The position numbers were made by a program, and so were the translations under genes. A stretch of 7,191 nt of DNA from Verrucomicrobiota bacterium (GTDB taxonomy: Bacteria; Verrucomicrobiota; Verrucomicrobiia; Limisphaerales; UBA1412), in assembly GCA_017557085.1 (NCBI GenBank), contig JAFZAR010000342.1, positions 1 to 7,191 of the forward strand, given 5' to 3'. The stretch's first letter is position 1. Each line of letters begins with the position of its first letter. The notes below the pieces were generated by a model. That model was not told the DNA's origin and did no database searches. It saw only the letters and a list, made by a program, of their open reading frames with translations. Below, in pieces: positions 1 through 5,492 of this stretch.

Positions 1-243
1 CACCACCGGGATATCTTTCCAACGCTCCTTGACCTTTTTCAGGAACTCATATCCGCTCATCCCGCCCAGCCGGGCATCCGTGATGATGATAAAGACCTCT
101 TTCGATTCCAGAGTCTTATACGCGTTTTCAGCGGAATCCTCCGCGATGACCTCGTATCCCTCGTCAGACAATACCGTCTGGAGAGAAAGACGCATATTTC
201 TCTCATCATCAACGATCATTAAAGGTGGCAATGTTTTCTTCAT
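1..243 (-). CDS. Response regulator, receiver domain (N-terminal part; gene runs off the left edge)
   Basis: The first 81 codons of a two-component response regulator, starting at an ATG at 243-241. The visible part is the first two thirds of a CheY-like receiver domain. The acidic pair Asp12-Asp13 in 'MIVDDE' binds the metal ion, and Asp56 in 'IITDARLGGMSG' is the expected phosphoacceptor at the end of the third strand. The conserved Thr/Ser and Lys and any output domain lie outside the window. The gene starts 21 bp after the stop of the upstream histidine kinase, so the two are almost certainly a cognate, co-transcribed pair. It has the only clear Shine-Dalgarno sequence in the window. A kinase of the NtrB/HQLKNPL type often partners an NtrC-like sigma-54 activator, but a single-domain or other DNA-binding regulator cannot be excluded. 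The receiver assignment is secure; the output is unknown. Confidence 0.93.
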   Translation of the reverse strand, partial: MKKTLPPLMIVDDERNMRLSLQTVLSDEGYEVIAEDSAENAYKTLESKEVFIIITDARLGGMSGYEFLKKVKERWKDIPVV

Positions 244-250
244 ATACACA

Positions 251-256
251 CTCCCC
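251..256 (-). promoter_or_regulatory. Shine-Dalgarno site of the response regulator gene
   Basis: The minus strand reads GGGGAG, then 7 bases, then the ATG at 243-241. This is a good ribosome binding site at normal spacing. It lies inside the 21-bp gap after the kinase stop, so it fixes the regulator start and allows independent translation within a shared transcript. Confidence 0.7.
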
Positions 257-264
257 GCGCTATT

Positions 265-1620
265 TTAACTCAATTTTAAAAATGAACGAGCCGGAAGTTC
301 AATGGTGAAACAAGTTCCCTTCCCCGGCTCTGAATAAACCTCGATATGGCCGCCGTACATCTCCACATTATGTTTGACGATAGCCAGACCCAGACCCGTC
401 CCCTTCTTCTTGGTCGTGAAATAGGGGGTCCATATCTGCGGCAGGATGTCCGGCTCCATTCCGGGGCCGTTATCCGCTACTTCCACGATCACGGCATAAT
501 TCTGACCGAACCGTGTCCGCAAAGCGATCTGCCCCCGGTCCAGCAGGATATCCCGCGCGTTCGAGAGCAGGTTCATCAGCACCTCGGACAAATGGCGTCT
601 CTGCATCAAGATGTTCGGCAGTCCCTGAGCGTACTCGCGAATGATCTGGATGCCGAATTGAGTGCCTTTGGGAAAGACCTGCGAGGCCGCCCAGTCCAGC
701 TCGTTATTGATATCCAGCCGCTCCAGAGTACCTTCCGCCAGCTTGGCATATCCCATCAAGTCGGTAATGATGCGGTCGGAACGATCTATCTCCTCGCGGA
801 TGATCTGGATCTGCCCCTGGATATCCGTCTTGCCGCGTTCCACTTTTCTTTGGATGATATAAATGACGTTATTGATGATGCCCAGCGGATTCTTCAGCTG
901 GTGAGCAATCTCCGCCGCCAGACGGCCATTGGCGCGAATCTGCTCCTGACGCAGCAGAAACTCCTGAGCCTCTTCCCTGACCTGCTTCTGGCGAACGACC
1001 GCCAGATGGACTCCCATGCTGCACGCCGAAAGCATGATCAGGAAAAAGATACGCAGCACCACAGACTCTACAAAATCCTCACGCTCAAAACCATCTGCCG
1101 AAACAGCCCAGTTTTCCAGCATACCGCCTGCCACATAGACGATAAAAATGATCGTATTCGCGCTCAGCTGAAGCGAGAAACTGGGAAGACAGACCGCGCT
1201 GCGGACAATCCACAAAGCGAACAGCCAAAAGATAGGACTGTCGAACCCCTTGGATGCGACCATCAATCCGGCCAGGAAAAGGACATCCGTAACGATCCCG
1301 GCAAAAACGACCGAAGTCAGCTGCCACCGCTTCAAGTCATTCATGCCCCAGATCAAGATGCCCCATGCCACGGAAATCATGAAATAACCCAGAAAGAACA
1401 GGTAGATCGTGTGCATGGTGGCATCCCAGTGGGAATGGATCTCCGTCTTCCACAGATGGGACAGCGCCATCCAAACCACGAACGGCGCGGCCAGCAGTTT
1501 GATAGGCAAAAGAATATGCCGTTCGACAACACGAACCCTCTGACGCATTTCCTCAAAATCAAGCGTCAGCGACTGAACATGTTCAAACAGTTCTTTGAGC
1601 TTTTGCACTTCTATTTCCAA
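265..1620 (-). CDS. Membrane-bound sensor histidine kinase with six predicted transmembrane helices
   Basis: A 451-residue sensor kinase that should autophosphorylate on His and pass the phosphate to the regulator encoded 21 bp downstream. Residues 1-35 form a charged, coil-like N-terminus. Six hydrophobic helices follow at about 36-56, 70-92, 101-121, 128-147, 149-168 and 184-209, with very short loops and no periplasmic sensor domain. Residues 210-235 form a signalling helix. The H-box is 'AAEIAHQLKNPLGIINN' with the phosphoacceptor His240. The ATPase domain has the N-box (Asn350, Asn354 in 'NLLSNARD'), G1 box 'VADNGPGM' (Asp383), F-box 'WTPYFTTK' and G2 box 'GTGLGLAIVKHN' (407-418). The gene is intact. 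No recognised sensor family was identified in the helical part; it may sense something in or at the membrane. The start is uncertain: the first codon is TTG, with a hairpin against it and no ribosome site. The next ATG is codon 25, and upstream there is an in-frame stop with no better start. Confidence 0.95.
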   Translation of the reverse strand: MEIEVQKLKELFEHVQSLTLDFEEMRQRVRVVERHILLPIKLLAAPFVVWMALSHLWKTEIHSHWDATMHTIYLFFLGYFMISVAWGILIWGMNDLKRWQLTSVVFAGIVTDVLFLAGLMVASKGFDSPIFWLFALWIVRSAVCLPSFSLQLSANTIIFIVYVAGGMLENWAVSADGFEREDFVESVVLRIFFLIMLSACSMGVHLAVVRQKQVREEAQEFLLRQEQIRANGRLAAEIAHQLKNPLGIINNVIYIIQRKVERGKTDIQGQIQIIREEIDRSDRIITDLMGYAKLAEGTLERLDINNELDWAASQVFPKGTQFGIQIIREYAQGLPNILMQRRHLSEVLMNLLSNARDILLDRGQIALRTRFGQNYAVIVEVADNGPGMEPDILPQIWTPYFTTKKKGTGLGLAIVKHNVEMYGGHIEVYSEPGKGTCFTIELPARSFLKLS

Positions 1621-1640
1621 GGCAAGCGAAACCGCTTGCC
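1621..1640 (-). repeat. Perfect inverted repeat (8-bp stem, 4-base loop) touching the kinase start codon
   Basis: On the minus strand GGCAAGCG, loop GTTT, CGCTTGCC, followed directly by the TTG start codon of the kinase. All eight pairs are Watson-Crick. It fills most of the 29-bp gap after the SUMF1-fold gene. No run of T follows on either strand, so it is not a standard intrinsic terminator. In mRNA it would occupy the place of the ribosome binding site, which suggests control of kinase translation, or an mRNA-processing or stability element. It could also be a DNA operator, though that position would be unusual inside an operon. Confidence 0.6.
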
Positions 1641-1649
1641 GACAGACTC

Positions 1650-2501
1650 TTATTCAACGGACTGTGCAGGCGCGAGAGCTAAACGGAATCCGACATGTCC
1701 GGCCTTCATACCGGGACCGGCATCATTTCTGTCACCGGAACGGCAAAGTCCGGCATAGTGCCCCCAACTGCCGCCGCGATCCACACGACCGGAACCGGGG
1801 GTCTTTCCTACAGGATCCGTCACAGGATCTTTGGGATAGTCTCCGTACCAGTCCAGACACCATTCCCAGACATTCCCGTGCATATCATACAAGCCCCAGG
1901 CGTTCGGCTTCTTTTGTCCGACCGCGTGAGTCTTATCCTGACTTTCATCGCCATGCCAGCCTAATTCATTCAAAGTTGCGCCATCCACATTATAAGCTCC
2001 GGTCGTTCCCGCCCGGCAGGCATACTCCCACTGTGCCTCTGTGGGCAGTGTATAGACATACCCTTCCGGCAGTCTTCCGGCGGCTCTCTCTATCATTGTC
2101 AGCTTTTCGCAAAATTTCATCGCTTCATACCAGCTGACTTGTTCCACAGGCAGATCCTCTCCCTGCCAGTGAGAAGGATCACTCCCCATAACGGCTTTCC
2201 ACTGTGACTGGATCACTTCATACTTACCCAGCCAGTAACCTTTGCTCAAAGTGACCTGGTGCTGAGTCTCGTCATTATTTCTGCCGGATTCATCCTTTGG
2301 AGTGCCCATCACAAAAGTTCCGGGCTCGATCCAGATCAAATCCAACTTGACCTTGCCCGGCAGAGACAAGTCATAATCTTTGCCAGACTCACACTTTGCA
2401 ACCGTTTCCGTCTGAGCGCTGCAGCAGACGTTTATTGAAAAAAACATGGCTAATGAGCCGACACCAAGCCAATTAAAGATTCTTCCACCGGTCTTATTCA
2501 T
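1650..2501 (-). CDS. Secreted SUMF1/FGE-sulfatase-fold protein, probably not a formylglycine-generating enzyme
   Basis: A 283-residue protein with an N-terminal signal sequence (hydrophobic about 9-27, likely cut after the CCSA at 26-29), so it acts outside the cytoplasm. A weak lipobox cannot be excluded. The rest is one FGE-sulfatase (SUMF1, C-type-lectin-like) domain: 'IEPGTFVMG' (58-66), 'QVTLSKGYWLGKYEV', 'PVEQVSWYEAMKFCEKL' (118-134), 'LPTEAQWEYACRAG' (152-165), 'NAWGLYDMHGNVWEWCLDWY' (200-219), 'DRGGSW' (241-246) and 'GFRLA' near the end. True aerobic FGEs use two Cys five residues apart after GGSW/Y. Here the second position is Cys253 but the first is His248, so formylglycine formation is unlikely. 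No sulfatase is nearby. Family members without the pair serve as binding or accessory domains. It lies 29 bp before the kinase gene and may be a partner in its signalling; that is inference. Start ATG at 2501-2499, chosen for the signal peptide; no Shine-Dalgarno sequence is visible. Confidence 0.92.
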   Translation of the reverse strand: MNKTGGRIFNWLGVGSLAMFFSINVCCSAQTETVAKCESGKDYDLSLPGKVKLDLIWIEPGTFVMGTPKDESGRNNDETQHQVTLSKGYWLGKYEVIQSQWKAVMGSDPSHWQGEDLPVEQVSWYEAMKFCEKLTMIERAAGRLPEGYVYTLPTEAQWEYACRAGTTGAYNVDGATLNELGWHGDESQDKTHAVGQKKPNAWGLYDMHGNVWEWCLDWYGDYPKDPVTDPVGKTPGSGRVDRGGSWGHYAGLCRSGDRNDAGPGMKAGHVGFRLALAPAQSVE

Positions 2502-2529
2502 ATCTATTTCGTTTTTTAAGATGCCTGTC

Positions 2530-2561
2530 TTATGGAGACGAGCGAATCGCCCGTCCCATAA
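2530..2561 (-). repeat. Strong hairpin between the LOG and SUMF1-fold genes (14-bp stem, one bulge, 3-base loop)
   Basis: On the minus strand TTATGG then GACGGGCG, loop ATT, CGCTCGTC, a bulged T, then CCATAA. The stem begins 9 bases after the LOG stop codon and ends 28 bases before the ATG of the next gene. One pair is a G-U wobble in minus-strand RNA but an A-C mismatch in plus-strand RNA, so the structure favours function in the minus-strand transcript. No T-run follows, so it is not a canonical Rho-independent terminator. It could protect the 3' end of the LOG message, act as a U-poor terminator or processing site, or uncouple expression of the two gene groups. Confidence 0.65.
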
Positions 2562-2570
2562 AAAGCATTT

Positions 2571-3251
2571 CTAACCCATCCACTTATTGGGCAGGAACGG
2601 AGTATCCGTCCGGCGAAGATGATCCTCAATGATCTTGAGGACTTCTTTTGGATCATCGGTCGCATGGAACAACTTCGTGTCATCCTCTGAAATATACTTC
2701 TCTGCCAGCATATTGTCTCTTACCCAATCCTTGAAGCCGCCCCAAAACTTCTTTCCAAAGAAGATGAGCGGTACTAGCGGGATGCGGTGAGTTTGAACCA
2801 GGGTCATGACTTCCCCCATTTCATCCAGCGTTCCAAAACCGCCGGGCATGAATATGAAAGCACAGCTGTACTTCACAAAACAGGTCTTGCGGGCAAAGAA
2901 ATAATGGAACGGTACCGGATAGTTCACATACGGATTGGTCTTCTGCTCAAAAGGCAGAGAGATATTGAGTCCCACTGATTTGCCGCCGACCTCGGCCGCA
3001 CCGCGATTGGCCGCTTCCATGATACCGGGACCGCCGCCGGTGATGACCGCGAAGCCATTCTTGGCCAACAGCGCACCGATCTTTTGGGCGGCTTTATAAG
3101 CCGGATGTTTAGCCGGTGTGCGGGCCGAGCCGAAAACTGTTACCGCTTTTCCCAGCGGTGCCAGTGTTTCAAAGGCATCCACATAATCCGACATGATGCG
3201 AAGGATCCTCCAGGAATCCTCCTGATAATGGTTTCTTTCTTCTGTACTCAT
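2571..3251 (-). CDS. LOG-family protein (TIGR00730 / PF03641; cytokinin riboside 5'-monophosphate phosphoribohydrolase-like)
   Basis: A 226-residue cytoplasmic Rossmann-fold protein of the LOG family, often misannotated as lysine decarboxylase. Members hydrolyse the N-glycosidic bond of nucleoside 5'-monophosphates, releasing a base and ribose 5-phosphate. The motifs are complete: 'VTVFGSAR' (37-44), the nucleotide loop 'GGGPGIMEAANRG' (72-84), Arg121-Lys122, and the signature 'PGGFGTLDE' (136-144) with the catalytic Glu144. An N-terminal helix of about 30 residues (with 'DSWRILRIMSDYVDAFETL') marks the longer bacterial subgroup. Its physiological substrate is unknown in most bacteria; AMP or a modified AMP is likely. 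The gene starts 20 bp after the S46 peptidase stop and is probably co-transcribed with it. No Shine-Dalgarno sequence is visible in the A-rich gap. The ATG at 3251-3249 fits the family N-terminus. It ends with TAG. Confidence 0.94.
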   Translation of the reverse strand: MSTEERNHYQEDSWRILRIMSDYVDAFETLAPLGKAVTVFGSARTPAKHPAYKAAQKIGALLAKNGFAVITGGGPGIMEAANRGAAEVGGKSVGLNISLPFEQKTNPYVNYPVPFHYFFARKTCFVKYSCAFIFMPGGFGTLDEMGEVMTLVQTHRIPLVPLIFFGKKFWGGFKDWVRDNMLAEKYISEDDTKLFHATDDPKEVLKIIEDHLRRTDTPFLPNKWMG

Positions 3252-3271
3252 GATTTTTATTTTTTGAGAGG

Positions 3272-5359
3272 TTATCTTCTTCCATTCAAAATCTCTTTGG
3301 CCAGATCTTCCGCTCCATAAACTTTGTTCAAAGCTTCGATAATGAACTGGCAGTTGATAGAGGTGGAGCGAGCCTGCACATCGGTATAGACATACTCGCC
3401 AACCAGCGACTGGATGTTGCCGTCGAAGACGATGCCGACAAATTCACCGGCACGGTTCACGACCGGGCTTCCGGAATTGCCGCCGATGATGTCCGCTGTG
3501 GAGACAAAATTGCACGGTGTGTTCAGATCCAGCGCCTTGAGCGGTTTTTTCCAGGATTCTGGCAGATCGAAATCGCCTTCATAATCATGATCTTCGGCAT
3601 GGGCATACATTCCCTTCAGATCTGTCTGGAACGGAATGGCCTGTCCCGCTTCCTCATACCCCTTCACCTGGCCGTAGGAAAGACGCAGGGTGAAAGTGGC
3701 ATCCGGATAGGAATGTTCTTTCATCAGAGCGAAACGCGCCTTGGCGATCTTGTCGTGGGCCTGTTTGGTCAGCTCGGCTTGCTGTTCTCCGACTTTGCGA
3801 AGCTGACGTGCCGCACCATCCACCACACGAGCCACTTCGATCATTGGATCGTTTAGCTTTTGGATCTCAACCGGGCTCATAGCATAGATAGCCTTGCGCC
3901 GTTCAGCGGTTTTGATCTGGGTCTCTTTCACTAACTCAAAAGCACGGGCCTCCGGGGACTTGCCAGCTAACACCCGCTGCACCAGCGGATCATTGTATCC
4001 CAACTGCTCAATGGCGAATTTCAGAGAATCGGTCAGACGCAGAATTTCAAAATCTTCATAGATAGGAGCTTCCGAGAAAAGTCTCAATTCCAGAGAGACT
4101 TTGTTGGAATCACGGAATTCGCGCAGACGTTCTCCGCTGGGCTTGGATTTCTCATCCGCGTTGCGCAGCAGTGTCCGGGCAAAACCAAAGTAAGAGGAAT
4201 TGAAGGCTTGAGCCCCCTCCCATATACGATAAGGCAGGTAACTCTCTGCCGCATCTTTTTCTATCTGAGCAATTTGATCAAATGCCTTCAGAGTGTCCTT
4301 ATACTCACTGGAAGCCGCGATCGCTTCTTTCAGGGCTTTCTCCTCGGCCTCTTTCTTGGCGATCAGGCTCGGATCCAGCAGACCCGTGAAGTGACCGCCA
4401 AAGGCTTTGCGCGCGTTCTGGATCCCCAGAATGGACTGTTTGGCGCGGCGGGAATTCTCCTTGCTGCGAGCGGCCCACACAGAGTAAAGCACCTCTAAGC
4501 GGTTGAGACGCTGCAATGTGTGTGGTAAAACCAGATCCCGGTCCGATTTCAATTCAGCCATGGTGATCAGACGGGAGGTCGAACCCGGATTCCCGGACAT
4601 GAAGATCAAATCGTTCTCCGCGACTCCCTTCATGTTCCAGGTCAGGTAATGTTCTATCTTGGCCGGCTTATCGTTCTCATATACACGGAATATACTGATA
4701 TCCAGATCATAACGAGGATATTCAAAATTGTCGGTATCCCCGCCGAAAGAGGCGATCAGGGATTCCGGCGCGAACACCAAACGAACATCCGTGTAGCGTT
4801 TGTAGCGGTAAAGAGAGTACTTTCCACCTTGGAACAGGGTAACCACATCACTGCGCAGACCCGTTTTTTCCAAGGATTCGGCCTCGATCTTGGCCATGAT
4901 CTCACGACGAGCCTTGAAGGCTTCCTCCGAGGACATTCCCGGACGGATGACGGCGTTGACCTGATCGGTCACGTCCTCAATGCTCATCAGCACGTTCAGT
5001 TCCAGATCGTGACAGCGCAGTTCTTCCGCAGAAGTCCGGGCATAGAAACCGTTAGCAAAAATGTTATTCTCTTCTGTGGAAAGCTTTTCCAACGCACCCG
5101 CGCCAACGTGGTGATTGGAAATGACCAGACCATCCGCCGAAACGAAAGAGCCCGATCCGCCGTTATTGAAACGGACAGAAGCCTTTTGCAGATGCTCCAG
5201 CCATTCCGCGCTGGGACTGTAGTTATACTTTGCCTTTAATATTTCCAGCGGAGGGTCATCATACAACCACATCCCTTCATCGGAATAAACTCGATCCATA
5301 CTCAATGTTAATGCCGCGGCTGCCATTACCGCTGTTAAAATGTTTTTCTTAGAACTCAT
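3272..5359 (-). CDS. Secreted S46-family dipeptidyl peptidase, DPP7-type specificity residue
   Basis: A full-length serine exopeptidase of family S46 (695 residues from the chosen start; the family is about 700). It removes dipeptides from free N-termini of peptides in the periplasm or at the surface. Signal peptide 1-26 ends 'VYS', giving a mature N-terminus 'DEGMWLYDDPP'. The chymotrypsin-like domain is split by a helical insertion (about 245-560). Catalytic residues are His84 in 'SNHHVG', Asp220 in 'YPRYDLD' and Ser629 in 'GGNSGSP'. Asn211 in 'GDTDNFEY' and Asp646 fit the residues that hold the substrate amino group. The residue 18 after the serine is Gly647 ('FDGN'), as in DPP7 and DPP BII (hydrophobic P1); DPP11 has Arg there (acidic P1). 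An ATG four codons upstream (5371-5369) is also open, but the one at 5359-5357 is preferred: it gives a basic signal-peptide start (MSSKKN) and a partial GGATGA ribosome site, whereas the upstream ATG touches a hairpin. Confidence 0.96.
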   Translation of the reverse strand: MSSKKNILTAVMAAAALTLSMDRVYSDEGMWLYDDPPLEILKAKYNYSPSAEWLEHLQKASVRFNNGGSGSFVSADGLVISNHHVGAGALEKLSTEENNIFANGFYARTSAEELRCHDLELNVLMSIEDVTDQVNAVIRPGMSSEEAFKARREIMAKIEAESLEKTGLRSDVVTLFQGGKYSLYRYKRYTDVRLVFAPESLIASFGGDTDNFEYPRYDLDISIFRVYENDKPAKIEHYLTWNMKGVAENDLIFMSGNPGSTSRLITMAELKSDRDLVLPHTLQRLNRLEVLYSVWAARSKENSRRAKQSILGIQNARKAFGGHFTGLLDPSLIAKKEAEEKALKEAIAASSEYKDTLKAFDQIAQIEKDAAESYLPYRIWEGAQAFNSSYFGFARTLLRNADEKSKPSGERLREFRDSNKVSLELRLFSEAPIYEDFEILRLTDSLKFAIEQLGYNDPLVQRVLAGKSPEARAFELVKETQIKTAERRKAIYAMSPVEIQKLNDPMIEVARVVDGAARQLRKVGEQQAELTKQAHDKIAKARFALMKEHSYPDATFTLRLSYGQVKGYEEAGQAIPFQTDLKGMYAHAEDHDYEGDFDLPESWKKPLKALDLNTPCNFVSTADIIGGNSGSPVVNRAGEFVGIVFDGNIQSLVGEYVYTDVQARSTSINCQFIIEALNKVYGAEDLAKEILNGRR

Positions 5360-5372
5360 AATTTCATCCATG

Positions 5373-5396
5373 AGCGTGCCGGTGATCGGCTTCGCT
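5373..5396 (-). repeat. Leader hairpin in front of the S46 peptidase gene
   Basis: On the minus strand AGCG, AA, GCCG, loop ATCAC, CGGC, A, CGCT. This gives two four-pair stems stacked across a small internal loop. It ends one base before the first possible ATG (5371-5369) and 13 bases before the preferred ATG (5359-5357). It would lie in the 5' leader made from the promoter at 5415-5443. It is short and its role is unproven, but it argues against the upstream ATG and could tune translation. Confidence 0.45.
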
Positions 5397-5412
5397 GCTA
5401 ACCTAATCGGCT

Positions 5413-5424
5413 GGATTGTAATCC
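5413..5424. promoter_or_regulatory. Short dyad over the -10 box of the peptidase promoter (possible operator)
   Basis: GGATT, two bases, AATCC: a perfect 5+5 inverted repeat centred on the -10 hexamer at 5415-5420. A regulator bound here would block RNA polymerase. Arms this short can arise by chance, and the -10 sequence itself makes up part of the symmetry. Confidence 0.3.
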
Positions 5425-5443
5425 TATCCGTCCCCGATGTAAA
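5415..5443 (-). promoter_or_regulatory. Sigma-70-type promoter for the S46 peptidase (and probably LOG) gene
   Basis: The minus strand shows TTTACA (5443-5438), a 17-base spacer, and TACAAT (5420-5415). Each box matches the consensus at five of six positions and the spacing is ideal. Transcription would start near 5408, leaving a leader of about 50 bases before the preferred peptidase ATG. With only 20 bp between the peptidase and LOG genes, both are expected on this transcript. Confidence 0.6.
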
Positions 5444-5449
5444 CGCTCA

Positions 5450-5481
5450 TTTTCAGATTCCCTCTTTCCCTGTTTTCAGAT
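5450..5481 (+). repeat. Direct repeat TTTTCAGAT, two copies 23 bp apart, upstream of the glycoside hydrolase gene
   Basis: TTTTCAGAT occurs at 5450-5458 and again, identical, at 5473-5481. The period of 23 bp is close to two helical turns, so both copies face the same side of the DNA, as in tandem activator or repressor sites. The second copy runs into a TAAAAT that could be the -10 box of the plus-strand gene. The binding protein is unknown. Confidence 0.4.
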
Positions 5482-5486
5482 AAAAT
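5481..5486 (+). promoter_or_regulatory. Possible -10 box of the glycoside hydrolase gene
   Basis: TAAAAT matches TATAAT at five of six positions and ends six bases before the GTG at 5493. No good -35 box lies 17 bases upstream (TTCCCT at 5458-5463), so activation would be needed, perhaps through the TTTTCAGAT repeats. Transcription from here would begin at or next to the GTG and give a leaderless message, which fits the absence of a ribosome binding site. Tentative. Confidence 0.25.
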
Positions 5487-5492
5487 AACGGC

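Noticed and set aside
346..1758. A 470-codon open frame on the plus strand opposite the histidine kinase
   Set aside because: It lies wholly on the back of a kinase with complete H, N, G1, F and G2 motifs, runs on into the SUMF1-fold gene, and its translation is rich in His, Gln, Arg and Asp with no recognisable domain.
1650..1800. SUMF1-fold C-terminus as the variable region of a diversity-generating retroelement
   Set aside because: The fold is typical of such targets, but the region is not rich in AAC/AAT codons, there is no template repeat and no reverse transcriptase in the window.
1595..2137. Plus-strand open frame opposite the SUMF1-fold gene
   Set aside because: Ser/Arg/His-rich translation without a domain, antisense to a gene with an intact and recognisable domain.
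1650..2501. Reading the SUMF1-fold protein as a working formylglycine-generating enzyme
   Set aside because: The first catalytic cysteine position is His248, the protein is exported, and no sulfatase gene is in the window.
2530..2561. The hairpin as a standard Rho-independent terminator
   Set aside because: There is no T-run after the stem on either strand, so it is listed as a hairpin of unknown role.
2571..3251. Annotation as lysine decarboxylase
   Set aside because: The PGGxGTxxE signature belongs to the LOG phosphoribohydrolase family; there is no pyridoxal-phosphate lysine decarboxylase fold.
5369..5371. ATG at 5371-5369 as the S46 peptidase start
   Set aside because: It would add acidic residues in front of the signal peptide and sits one base from a hairpin. 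The ATG at 5359-5357 is a better fit, though the upstream one cannot be excluded.
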